A stretch of DNA of 64,000 nt from Brachycybe producta. Its lineage: Eukaryota > Arthropoda > Diplopoda > Playtdesmida > Andrognathidae. This document shows positions 15,501 to 29,749 of the stretch, piece by piece. The DNA is taken from contig JAUPFP010000010.1 in NCBI GenBank assembly GCA_036925085.1, forward strand, positions 124,001 through 188,000, given 5' to 3'. The notes below the pieces were generated by a model. It ran no database searches. It worked only from the letters and a program-made list of their open reading frames with translations, and was not told where the DNA came from. Within the stretch, counting starts at the first letter, position 1. Every line of letters begins with the position of its first letter. Position numbers and translations under genes: made by a program.

Positions 15501-18500
15501 ACTACATGTAAAAGATGACTTGTTTAAATTAATGTTTTTAGTTTACCGGTTAAATATGTTAAAAAACCTTTTTTTAACAGCGTGCTAAAAATAAACTGTG
15601 CCCGGTTAAGATATTTTCTGAGCAGCTAGCTAATTTTATAACTGCGATTATTGTATTTTTTTCAACACTAATGAGAAATTGAAAGTCTTAGGAAGTAGAA
15701 CGGTAGCTGGGTCGTTTTCAAACTAACATAAAAAGGTTTTTTATGTCCACATGAAAACAAACCATGAAGTGATTGAGCTACCCTTTTAGACTCCTAAAAG
15801 ACAGAAAATAACCAGAGTTTGAGTGGTGTTTATTACACTTTTAAGTTTGCCGCACAACGGCACACTACATCCGAGCAAAACGGAACGAATCGGAATATTT
15901 TCATGACAAGCATTTCAATGGATCCCTCCGCCGACGTGGCGTTTCCGATTTCGATCCATGCGAGTGTGCAGGGCTCCATTGAAATGTTTGTTATCAAAAT
16001 ATTACGATTCGTTCCATTCCGATCCTATCCGATGTAGTGTGCTACAAGCTTAAAACCACCTTAAAAGAATTTCAAAAAAATTATTGGAAAAATTTATTAA
16101 ACTCATTTTTCTGTTACTTTATATGAATAATTATATGAATAAAACTAAAAAGACAATAATCGTATTTCTTTTTCAGGTATGAGCCATTATTATTTTTAAA
16201 AAAATATTGCCATGAAATAATTTAATCATTATTATTCTAAGAAAAAAATTCACTATTAAGATATTTTTTTAAAAAAATTAGCAACTCATTTACTGTTTAA
16301 CGATAGGAAAGCGTTCCTGAAAATCATATCGTTAATTAAATCATTGTAATTAAACAAGTTATCATTGGAGTCATTGTATGGACTTGTAAACTAAGTCGTT
16401 GTGTCTAAGGCGTTTTTTTGCGCAATATTTATTTCAAATTCAAATTAAAAAAATTAAAATTTAAAATTAATGACTTTTTTCTCAAGAAAATAGAAATGAA
16501 ATCAAGCATTTCTTAATTTATTTTAAGTTTTTGATTACAGTTTTACTTTTTTATTAATTTTAATTTTAAATAACAATTGTGCAAAAAAAACTGCAACGAC
16601 TCAGTTTACAGCCTTAAGCAGTGTATCTCAAACCTTCCACAGTGGCGGACAACTAGATAAGTTGTCGATGGCGATATACCGACCTTAAAAAGGCCTAATG
16701 CGAATGCACTGGCGCAAGTACACTTCATTCAGTAATGGGGCACACTACAGTCGACTCATAAGAGCACAATGGTGGTTATATCAGAGATTTATTGTTGACT
16801 TGGCCAACTATAATCGGTTTTTTGTTTTTTACAATTTCCGTTCTGATAGATGGAGAGTAAAATACTTTTTCTTAATGGTTCCCGTCTGCGAACCAACGGT
16901 GGTCCGCGGACAACAGTTTGAGAAATACAGACCTAAAGGCAATTAATTTTCTACTAAGCTATGTAGAAATTTGGGCGTCTACATTATAGCAATGTATGGT
17001 TCTCAAGAGATAACGTTAAGTGAGGTATGACTGTATTTTCACAAAAATAACTTCTGTTCATGTATAAATTATACAATAAATGAATTAAATTAGTTTTGTT
17101 ACCATGATGTTAACCATGTTTTGAAATCTCTGAGCCCATTCCTTGTACATATCACCCATAGTCGACACATTTGTAACAAACTCGACTATCTCACGCCGAA
17201 TTAGTTGCGACTTTTCCATGTCGTCTGTCGACGTTTTAGCCCAGTCCTTAATTGTGTACACACGCACAAAAAAATCAAGATGTTATAAATTGCAAACAAT
17301 TCAATAATCATGACTATGATACCTCGACTAGTTTGAGCACTGCAGACTGACAGGTGCTTATTTCAGCAGCAGTCCCATGGAGTGGAACTGGTGACACCGA
17401 AGGCGTACTCCTTTGTGACGGTGGAGTATGTCCCGCATCCAATTGGTTTGGTGAGCCACCACATTCACTACCACCTCCACCGCCACCGCCGCCACCACCA
17501 CCACTACCTACAGAACCCGGAGTGCGAGAACCGGCAGCTGCTCGTTGAAGCCCCCAAAAAAGTGGCGGTGGAGGCGCCAAAAGGAATGAACTCTCGAGAA
17601 TCACTTTAGGGACGGACCGTGATCGAGGTCGTCCAAATCTTGTCCTCTCCGAGGCAGAGGCAATCCTTTGAGGTGGTGGATCGACCGGTAACGTAAAAGG
17701 GACTAGAGGTTGATAGCAATCGAACTGCGGAAGATTCTGCAGTTCACGCTGGAAGGCCATTATGTCCACCTCGCAGGCAGTGGCCGGAAGGTGTTGGTGG
17801 TGATGATGGTGAGGTTGAGGCGGTGAAAAGTCAGAAAGATTGTTAGCTTTGGAGGCGATATTGGCGTGCGATTTAGAACGTTTCTTAACAAGGCTCGAAA
17901 AGCGAAACGTCCGTTTCGAAAAGAACGACGGCGACGTAACCGGAGTGTCACCTTTACTACTATTGCCACTATCACTCATCTCTTGTCGAGCTAGATTAGA
18001 GCCAAAAAGCCCAGCTCCACCGACAAAATTGAGCGCTGGAAAGTCAATGTTGGCCGAATTGGCACCATCGCGAATCACGACGTGAGCATGTTCAGACGAT
18101 CGACCAACTTTCATCGAACTACGTCGTTGCGGTTTGACCCGTTGCATTGGTGGCGATGAAGGAAGAGCCGCGGCTCCCGACGGCGACACCATACTTGAGC
18201 AGTCCACCGTTAGGTTAACCTTACGGCGTTTGCTGAGTGAGTCGCGGCCATTGAATGCATCCGCCATTGAACTGGCTCGACTCCTCATGGAATCATTTCT
18301 ATTGCGTAACTGACCACGGCCGGCCTTTTTGTCGGCGGCTAAACTAGCCAGTAACCGATGCATTAATAGTCTCAGCAGAATGACCGGGTGGATGACTAAC
18401 GGTAACCCCATCTGAAAGAGAGCATGTAACGTTAACCTCGTGTCTTCCACTTCGGCCTCTTTCGACAGCTGTCCTATTTGTTTAGAAGACAAAAAGATAA

Positions 18501-21500
18501 TTTTAAGCACAAAATCAAGTAATAGATCGTGAGAGATCGATCGTGATAGAGCGTAATAGATCTAACTCAACGTTGAAACTCGACTCACTTGACGTCTCAC
18601 TATCAGGAACAGGAGTAATTGCTCGTGATGGCGACGGCACTTCAATGACACTGCACGCATCGGATCTGCTGACGGGCCTTTCTGACATGTGTCGAACCCT
18701 CATCTTAAATGCAATGTACAACACTTGTTATACGATTTTCTGCATTTGATCGTAAGGTAGAAAACTAACCTCGGTCGCCCTGAGCAATTCGAGAACTGCT
18801 CCCTCGACAGAAGCAGCCACCACCTGATTCCGACGAACCGAATTATCAAAAACCAACGTTGGTGACAACGATGTCTGCATAATGTATAAATCCTCGGGAG
18901 AATCAGTGGCTGGTGTGGTTGGTATAACCTCTTCTAAATAATACAATTGAAAAGACCAAAAAGTTCAGTAATATATTAAATAACACTTTGCATTTCATTC
19001 ATACCTAGCACTTCAAAAAGACAAACACGGTTAGCAAGGCGATGATGCATTCCGAGATAGACGAGGATACGAGCGGCGTGGTGCTTCACGTAGCGAGCAT
19101 ATTTTGTGCTGTGGTTCGTGTAGTACCATTCGTCCGAGGGTAGAATCAGTTGCGTCAAAGTGTCACCAATGTCCGCATCGTTCAACACGGAATGATACAA
19201 TGGATTTAGAGCTAAGACAGCAACCACTTGCAGGACGAAGCACAGAAGTTGCTAAATTGATAATATTAATAATATTGTTAATAATTACCTTAGACACATT
19301 GAACTGAAAAGACATACAATATTTTTTTTTATATGTGCGTATCTTTTTTTTGGTCACAAATTATCATCATTTGAAATCATTAATATAGGATCAAGACTGT
19401 TAATCCCAAGTCTCATTGTAATTCAAACGCTGCTACTTTCATGCAGTATGTTATTTTATTATCGACCATGCACACTTTCAGTTAGTTGTTTGAGTGGCCA
19501 CTTTGAAAATACAAACCTAAAGCACAACTAATCCAGGGTAACCAGCGATTTTCATTTCTGAAATTCCCTGACGTTTTCCATACTTTTAATTGGATATATT
19601 CCAGCTTTTTTCAAAAAATTCTTCAGTCTATGTACTTTTGCAAGCTTTTTGGGACTTCTGCGGCCAGTTGAGCTCTCCAGTAGCATTTTTAGAGCTTTTA
19701 GAGCATTTAAATATTTTTCGACTTTTGACAGCTGTTTTCGAATTTTAAAAATTCTTGAATCCTTGTGCTTTTCCAAGCTTTTTGGGACTTCTTGAGTCCC
19801 CCGGAGACATTTTCAGGGTATTTACAAACAAACAAACACATACATACATACATGTACATACAGACATTAGGGTACATTTAAGGTTATTTTTAACGAAAGG
19901 TAGTAGTTTTCAAATGAAGCTTTAGTATACACACACCACTCTGATTTGCTAGAAGAATATATTAGGTTACTCCAATAACCTCTCGTAATGTAAAAAAATT
20001 CACGGTCCATTTACTGTGTAGTCAATGTTATAAAATGCAGTATTTATATAACCTTTTGACCTATATCCCTAAAGCGTGTTTAAAGTATAAATTAATGTAA
20101 CTTTAATATAAATTTATTGACTTTATGGATTAACTTTGAATAGTTTTAAAATTAATAATCTCGAAACAAAATAAAAAGAAGTAAAATAAATAAAACAATA
20201 TGGAACCCTTGACAAAAGAAAACAATAACGTTTGTGTGTGTGTGTGTGGGTTTTTAAACAAAAACAATCCAATATGTTTTCTCTTTCCACCTAACAACCA
20301 CCCCAACAACACACTCAGTTAAGTTCGAAGAAAATTAATTAAGCTTCTAATTAAAGGACAATGAAAATATATCTAGCAATAATAATCCGATTACTATCAT
20401 TTAATATGCCGACTAAAAACTGATGGGAAGAAATGCAGTCCAACCTCGCCCATTGTGTGTGTGTTTCTCTTCTTTGTTCTTAATTCTCATTGATGAAAAC
20501 ATAATGAACTTGTTAATTAATTCTTTTGAAATTCTAAAGACGGATAAGATGTCATTAACTCATTCAACACTTCTTCAGACATGTGTTTACAAACTTTTAA
20601 ACAATAAAAACGTTGTTTTAATATTTTTTTTTCAAAATCAAAAGAAACAATGTTAATATCATACCGGATCATGAGTCGCATCCAAAGCAGACATGAGGAT
20701 CTTCAAATGGGCCTCGTTTACTAACTGAGTTTGAACGTTCGGACTCTGGCTCATATAAAGCAGAATTCGAGCACTTAGAATCTGAAGGCAATGATAACTG
20801 CAATGACGCCACCTTCAAAACAAAAAAGAGAAGAAATAATGGTGGGGAAAAAAACATGATTAGATAAATATTTGTAAATTTCTTAAAAATTTTCAGAGGA
20901 AATTTTTAAGTACCTATTACTAGGAGTACATTGTTGCTTGGTGCCAACCACACGTTTGTGAAGTGTTATGGCATTATGCAAAATATTCAAGATGAGACCC
21001 GGATTAAGTTTGAACAGTATTCCTGAGAAAAAAAAATGTTAAAAAAAACGTTATATTAATTAATAATTAGGGTTTATTTCAGTATTGCGAAGTAATTTGT
21101 CGAAAGTAATGAATTACTTTTTCAAGTAATTAATAATTCCCCAAATTACTTTCGAACTCTGTAATATGTATCTTTTTTATATTTTAAATTACATTTTAAT
21201 TACATTTGCAATTACTTTTGTTTTTGTATTTTGGATCTCAAACTACTTTACTTGGAAATTGATTCAACTATTTGTGGTTTTAATCAAACGTGTGTTTGTA
21301 TTTGATGATGTTATAATTCATACGTGTGATTTGTAATTAAAAAGTAACTGAAATGCTTCTGAGAAATAAATAATTGTAATTAAGGTGGTTTTAAAGTGTA
21401 AACCGCTTCTTAATTATCCCGTCTTTCAGGTGTCAAAATGAAAAGAAATTTGAAAATGTTTTAGAAACTAGAAGGATAGCTCAATCACTTAAGTTAAGGG

Positions 21501-24500
21501 TATTTTCATGTTGATACCATTAAAAATAAGCTCTTTATGTGAGGTTCAAAATGAGTCAACTTTAAGCAGGCAATAGTTTTAATTTTTATCTACAAAAAGT
21601 TTACTTTGAATTATATCAACATGAAAATACCCTTAAGTGAGTGAGCTACCAGTCTAGTTACTAACACACTTTCTAGTTTTTTTATTTTAATTTTGCTCCT
21701 TAAAAACAGAATAAGTGAAGAAATATCAGCTGTTCACAAACGATGTTAATTTCTTTTTCAAATTGTAGTTGATTAGTTTCCACTGATGTATCTAATATAT
21801 GTAATTACTGTATTTTGTCCCAACACTGATTACTTTTTGATTAACCCAAGCAAATTTTGCATATTTTTGTTTCTTTTAGAAAGAAACAACATTGAACTAA
21901 AAAAAATACTGAATTAATTCTCTAACGGCTTTTTATCATCATTTTATCTTTCAAAATAAACGTTTTATGATACTTTGAAAAAGAAAGACAAAAGTTTAAA
22001 TTAACGAAAAAAGTAAATTATGAAACAAAAGTTTTCAGAACTGCAACAAAAATGTTATTTTCAAAAATATCGTCATGAAAATACCATTAGAAAATTAATT
22101 TCTTGTCCTTTTTTATACCGGTTTCAAATAAAGCTTGAATTTTCAAGTTTTAAAATTAACTACCTAAAATGCTCTCTTGACGTAAAGACGGTGCACGAAC
22201 AGGTTCCGGAATACTTTCTTCTGGCGTCTTGTCATAAGATGCTTGACGCCACATTCCTGCCCACCTCTTTCCCAAAACATGCATGCCAATGCTGTCTTTT
22301 CTTGTGACTGGCGCTTTGGGTGAACGCCCCCATGGAGTGGACGAACTGGTCGACGACGAAGGAACGTTTGTGGCTGAGGTTCCTAATGCCGTTGGAACCG
22401 AAGTGCTCGCTCCGGCAGTGGCTGTCTGACCACTGTTACCACTTCCTCGAAGGCTAAACGAATTGTTGCGAACCGGAAGATTTTCTACCGTTGTCCTATG
22501 ATGTCCAATACGTTGCACAATACTAATGTCAATGATTTTGTTGAGCGTTACCAGGGCCGTATACTGAAGGGCTTGACCACCCTGCATTAGACCTAGCACC
22601 ACGCATAGTTGTATGCATAGAAGGGCGGACAAACGACATCGATTCTCGTGAGAACCATTAACGACTGCCGCAGAATCCTCGCCATAAGTGGCAACTGCAG
22701 TCTAGAAAACAAAACGAGATACGTGAAAACATTTTAATTTTGGCATCGTTATTAAGGCAACCGTCTAAATTAGTCTATAGAAGACGGAAAAAAAAAAGCA
22801 AACGAGGTTATTTTATAATTGCAATTCTACTAAAACCAAGCACAACGTTTTTAAAGATGAAAATAAACCACAATTATTTCTCTATTTTTTAATCAGAGCT
22901 GTCATATTTTTACTAAACTGCTCTTTAGTGGTCGTGAGCCAGTTGTTCACGCACCACGTATACAGAGTTGCCCCTAAAATGTATACACACTTTTGGTGTT
23001 AATAACTGCCATGAAAATTTTCTTAAAATTTAATTTAAGAATTTTATAACTAAAAATAAATGTTGTAATAAAGATTAGATGTAAAAGCAATGAATGTTTT
23101 AGGTTTAAATGATGCATTATTTCAACTGTTGTTCAAAATGCATTGCTGACATTGCTAAGAAACTTTAGCCACATTACAGAAAAAAAGTCATAAAATTGAG
23201 ACAGTCATACCTTATGATGTCACTCTTTGAGCACCATTATTTAATGTCTGCCATTTTATGCTGTATATGGAAGTTACATGACAATAATTGTCATAATATG
23301 TTTTGTAATTTGCCTTTATAACTATTGCAAGACTATGAGCTAGCTACGACAATTTACTATCGTATGACAGTCTTATTTTCTTTCTGCAAAGACTCATGAG
23401 GTTCCTGATCTATAAACATAAATTAACGTATCTCTTGCTTTACTGGCAATTGTGCGACAATTCTCGTTGATTTCTTCCCATTTATACAACTATAGCAAGA
23501 AATGGAATATTATTGTCGCACAATTGCAAGGAATACGTTAATTGATGTTTGTAGATCAATTTATTACCAATATCAATGCTTCCATGAGAATAGACGACAT
23601 TTAGAAAGCTTGAGAGAAGGCCTCATTTAAACATAAAACATGCAATGCTTGTTATATCTAATATTTATTGTAACATTTACTCTTAAATATAAAATGATTA
23701 AATTATATTTAAGAAAATAAACATGGCAGTTACTAACAACCAAAGTGTGCACACATTTTTTGGAACACACCCTGTATTTAATTTATTCAGAAATAACCAT
23801 TTCTCTGGATAGATAACAGAAGTGTTCGCCATGGCTCCAGTGTTGGCCCATTGTTTCTAAGAGTTTTTTCTTTCTCTTCCTGCTTTCTGATTAGTAGGGA
23901 AAAAACTGCTCTAGAGAATGTGAAAAACTGGCATTGAGCAATGAACAGTGCAACTTGCAATTAATCGACTCTCAGAGTCACGTTAAGTTGAACAACTGGC
24001 CCAATCCATCTGTGTCATTTGCAAAAAAAAGAGTGATTAGAGGCAGGCAGGCAGGTACCTGAGCCTCTTCGAAACCATTAATCAACACTTGCCTCATTTG
24101 CTACTAACTAAACCATTAAAAGTTTAGCAAAATTGTACAAATAAAGAAAAATATTGCTTTTTTAACAAACAAATTGTCACCTCCAAAACCTGACTCAGTA
24201 AGTGGGCCACAGCTCGATGGACTGCAGACGTACTCGTCTGATCCGATAAATCAATGAGATCCTGCGTATGAAGATGCAGGCCTCGAAGAATGTATTCCAG
24301 GCACTCGGGATTCGTTGCCATCTTGGCCAAAAGTAAAAGTTTCCTTTCCGTTTCTAATAACTCAGGCTTATCCATTGTCCCTGGTTGAGATAAGAAGAAG
24401 AAAAAAAAAAGATATACACGTATATAGACATATATATAAAAAAGTATTTGACCTGAAAACAGCTAGTTTCAATACAATTTCAAGACAACTTCTTTGCATT

Positions 24501-27500
24501 TTATTAGGAAGTAGCAGTAGCAGCAGCAGCAATGGCAACAACAGCAGTTGCAAATCTTGACGTCATATAGATAACATAATTTTGAATGTGAGCGCCTGTC
24601 AGCGTCATCACTGACGTCATTAAGACCCAGATATTCTTATTGGAATGCGACAGAGCTTGCAAATGTAAAAAAATATATATGTATATATTTCAGAGAGAGA
24701 GAGAAAGAATGTTCTCAATACTAATCTAACTTGCGATTCATATATCTCAAAGTTATTATTCATTGCTGTAATAAATTATTCTTCTTTTTTTATACTGAGG
24801 TTCGTGTCAAAAGTTATTCATAAAAAAAACCAAGATTCTCAAATAAAAACTCGCGAGCCTCAAAAAGCTTATTTTGTATCTGGGCTCTCGCTGTTGTATG
24901 ACTTTATCAAATCGGACTAGACGACTTATACTGTATTTCCAGTACATTAATATAGTACTACACGTATGTATGCGGCCCTTTTTATTATATATATATTTTT
25001 TTGAGAACTCAATGCAGTAAAAACATCCATCATTCATTGAAACTATATGTTTCTAGAAATTTTAACAAAAAAAAAATTGCAGAAATATGGTTATTTCAAA
25101 TTCTGACACTGTCCTTCTATTTATTGATGATGTCAGTTTGATTTCTACAATATTAAATGCCCTATTTTGTCTTTATAGTGCACGTAAAAAATGTTGCCTC
25201 AATTTTTCTTCTTCATATACACACGCACATGTGTAAGGATTGCCCAATTCTAAGGGGCCTCTCCAGTCTCTTTTTTTTTCATAGCAACTCAATAACGACA
25301 CTGAAGTAAAAAAATCCTCAAAGGTCTGAAAAGCTAAAACCATTACGGTGGTTTCAAAGTGTAAACAAGGCCTCCTTAACTCTTGATCATTCCGTCTTTC
25401 AGGTGTAAAATGATGAGAAATTTGAAAGTGTTTTAAAAAACTAGAACAGTAGCTCAATCCACTTCATGGTATTTTTTTATATTAATTTCATTCAAAATAA
25501 GCTTTTTTATGTCATTTTGAAAATTACCCAACTTTAAGCAGACGATGCCAAACCGACAGTATTTTTAAATTTATGTCTATAAAAAGTTTATTTTAAAAGA
25601 TAACAACATGAAATTACCCTTGTGTGATTTGAGTTAGCATTTTTTATCTTCTTTGTTCATAAATTTTTGTGTGTTATTTTTGGTTGTTTTCGATTTATTT
25701 CTGTATATTGTGTACAGTATACAGTATATAAATCGAAAACAACCAAAAAAAACACAACAGGTGAATAAGAGAGAGAAAAAAAAGTTTTGATATTTTCATC
25801 ATTCATATATTTTCTCTACGTTAAATTAATTGCAAAATATGTAAATATATAAAAATGTTGCTAGAATAATAAAATTCGATGCATAAATAATAATGAAATA
25901 CAAAAAAAAAATTCTGAATAAGTAAAAAATGAATAAATGATTTGAATTTTTGTCAAAGGCTTCGTCGATAAAACATTTAAATTTTTGTTTAAAAAAAAAC
26001 TCTGAAGAAGAAAAAAAAAAGATTTTTTTCTTTTCGTTTTTGATCGAAATCTCTAAATTCATAAATATTAAAACGCCAAGAGAAAATGTAAAAGCTGAGG
26101 AAGGTATTCGATTTCTCAAATAAACCCAAAAAGAAATTGCTTCCCTATATACTTTTCTATGAGCACACTCACACACACGATGTTCATGCTAAATATTTGA
26201 AATGTATGTGAACATAAATGGGAAAAAAAAACCTGATAGCGAATTTCTTCAATTACTTAACACACACCTTTGTCACATATAGGCCCCCTACACATATACT
26301 GTATATAGAGAGATACAGAAAGGCAGGCACACACAATTGTATAAATTTCTAAGTTACTAGAAAAGAAACAGGAAATATTCTACTAATACTATGAGTAATT
26401 CATGTGTTTCATAAATTATACAACATACAAAAACACTAGAAGAGTAAAAAAAAATATATATATATATAAACATCTGATAAACGAAAATACCAAAAGTGCA
26501 ACAAAATATATAAAAACTTTATCACAGTCTTTGTTGCTAATCTAAAAAAAAAATGAATCTCATTTTGGTGCAAAAAGTACGCACCCAACCCTCAAGTTCT
26601 GGATATGAAGAACACTAAAAGTCCACTAAAATATTATTGTCCAGTGTTAAGTTAAAATCGTCAATATTATTGATTAAGGCAACAAGAAATTATACTTTTT
26701 TATAATCAAAAAGAATGACTTCAGGTTATGAGTTTTAACCCCCTCTCGACTTTGAGCAACATTAAAAGAACTCTAGCCTCTAACCACTCTTTTTGATTGC
26801 AAACAGCATAATTCTATTTGCCTTAAGATGGTATCTACAATTGATTTTCAAACTCTTACTATTCTGTCTTTCAGAAGAGCGAAATAAAAAGAAACTAGAA
26901 AGTGTTTTAGAGACTAGAAAGGGAGTTCAATCACTTAAAGAGTATTTTTATGTTGCTATTTTTTTTTTTAAAAAACAATCTTTTTGTAGACAAAAATTTA
27001 AAAAAGAATATTGTCTGCTTAATGTTGGATTAATTTCAAACGCACATAAAAAAAGCTTATTTCGATTGAGTTACCCTTCTAGTTTCTAAAACACATTCAA
27101 GTTTCTCTTCATTTTGTACCTGAAAAAAAGAATAACAAAAGTTCGAGGAGCGTTTACACTTTATGATTGTGTTGCATATCAAATATGAGTAGGCCTAATA
27201 TGAAAAAGTAAAAAAATAACCAAGTAGGATCTGTGTGTTAGTGCAAGAAAACGCTAAAGTTAATTTTTAAAAAAGATTTTAATGGAAATATTTATCAACA
27301 ATAAAATATTGCACAGAAAGTTTCTTTTTTAAATTTTTTTTTCTTTCAAAAAATGCTAAAATAAACAAAAAAAAATGCAAATTCAGGGTTTTGACAACTT
27401 AAAACATGGAACACCTTTGCCAAATTTGTTGGATAACATCAATAACATGGAACCGCTAGACATTTTTTGACGCAAAAGAACTTAAAAAATTGGCTTTACA

Positions 27501-29468
27501 ATTGGATTGGATTAGATCCAAAATTGACTATGAATTCTAAAAATGTGAATTTCAAATTCAGTTTGGCTCTTTTTCGGTTTGAAGCTAATTTAGGTCCACT
27601 ATTTTAAATTTTTAAAACAATATTTGGATTGAGAGAAGAAAAAAAAACCCTCCAGAAACGAAATAGCTAAGGCGATCATCATCATCATCATCATCATCAT
27701 TGTTCTCAAATAAATAAATAATTTCCTCAGAAATGAATGTTTAAAAAAAACTCAATAAATATTACATGTGTTTGTGTGTGTGTTTAACCAACAAACCAAC
27801 TAACGAGGTACACATTGTTAAGTAAATTGGAATACAAATTGGAGAGTAAACAAGGCAATTCAAAACGTGTGACGTCACCATGAATAATTTACAAAAAAAA
27901 GTGCCATGAAGTTTAAGAGTTAGAAATAAGACTACAAAAAATCAATCCACATTGAAATTGTAACATTTGACATTTTCTTCATTTTTTGTTGTTACGATTA
28001 ATTAAAAAAAAAGTTCTCTCTGAGCCTACGTAAAATTGCAAGAGCGCTGTGTGGCATCGATCAACAAACTAATGAAACAAACAACCAACTTTTGATTGTC
28101 ACGTAAAACAGCTGATCTTAGGGCTCTTATGCACTGTCGACTGGTATGCCAGGAACCACAAAGTGGAAGACCAAAGACGAGTTACCCAATAGGGCAACCA
28201 AACCAGGCTGGCTGTGTCTCAGGATGGACGTGGAAGATATCGTTGCAGTAGCTTTGTGATCTGCGGATGACACGTCCCAAATCGCCCCCACGGCCTCCTT
28301 TTTATTTCTATAATAAATCTTTCTGTATAAAAAGCCATCGTTTTTTTTAAGGAAAAATGACTATTTATTTTAATGAGACAATGGATATTTAAATAAGGAA
28401 ACTGTTTTTTTTTTATTATGAAAGATGTGAAAAATAAGAACGGGATCGACTGTGGCTGCTGACTGGTTACTCCTCGCAGTGCAAACACGTGATAAGAAAA
28501 CAAGCTACCACCATTGGTTGTACCCCCCTCCCTGGTCGTCGAGTGAGTTGCTTTTGTTTTTTTGGTATCAGGCAACTTGCTGGTTGCCGCAACCACCTGC
28601 ATAATAAACGCTTATTTCCTTACTTCTAGCTCGTGATTTCTGTCAACGTGGTTGTCGGAGACCAGTCAACAGTGCGTAAGTAAGGGCCCAACTTGCTGTA
28701 CTGTCGTCGCATGGAAAGACACCATCCTTGGCACACAGGTTCGTGTCTTGCCATAGAAAATACATTAAGACAACCCCGCGACGACGTTCGACTTATTTTT
28801 GTCACCAAAAAGTCTTTCAACAGTCGCTTGTGTGACAAGGTGTGTCAAAGGTGGCGCTAAACTCAATTTTTACCTGAGACATTCTATCAAAAAATTTGAT
28901 GAGATAAGCTCTACCATTGACTAAACATTAATTAAGATTACGACCCTTAGTTTAAGATAACTAAAGTGTCAGCATGTACGACGATGCCACCACTATCAAA
29001 TTACTTCACAAACCTTACAAAATGCGTCTTGTATCCTAACAGCTACAAATGTAAAATTCTACTGAAAACTGAATAATACATTTATAGAAAAAAATTGTTT
29101 TTCTTGGAAGATAATTTTTTTTTACCTGTATGTTGCAACGATGTGGCGCAATGGTTGTTATTGGTGCCCGATTTGCTCTTACTCTTTTCACGACTTCTTC
29201 TACTTCCCAACCGTTGTAAAATACTAGGACGACAGCTACTACCAACACCTTCCTGTATCATATAAATGGGTATAAAATACAAAAAAAAAAGAGATTAGGT
29301 GCGAGAGTAAAATAAAGAGAGAGAGAGAAAGAAAGAAAAATAAACAAACATTAGCCATCAATGTCCAAGCCTCATTTCCAAATCCATTATGATAATCACC
29401 AAAGTAATATCATAATGAAAAAAGAATAATGGGAAATATAAGCTAAAAAGAAACACATACATGTACAT

Positions 29469-29503
<35 letters not shown>

Positions 29504-29656
29504 TGAGAGAGAGAGAGTGAGAGAGAGCGCGAGAGAAAGAGAGAGCGAGAGAAAGAGAGAGCGAGAGAGAGAGAGCGAGAGAAAGAGAGAGCGAGAGAAA
29601 GAGAGAGCGAGAGAAAGAGAGAGCGAGAGAAAGAGAGAGCGAGAGAAAGAGAGAGC

Positions 29657-29690
<34 letters not shown>

Positions 29691-29714
29691 AAGAGAGAGA
29701 GAGAAAGAGAGAGC

Positions 29715-29749
<35 letters not shown>

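Larger units (their letters stand above)
24381..29125. other. Intron between E4 and E5
   Basis: It holds two family 1 MITEs, a hairpin, an ATC repeat at 27675-27700, a GC-rich block at 28100-28310 and a family 3 element. No further exon could be supported. Confidence 0.65.

Noticed and set aside
16698..16946. Plus-strand frame of 82 codons
   Set aside because: No splice sites, domain or composition support, and it lies in an intron.
17354..18085. Plus-strand open frames opposite E12, including a poly-Pro frame
   Set aside because: They are antisense shadows of a GC-rich coding exon; the poly-Pro is the reverse of the poly-Gly run.
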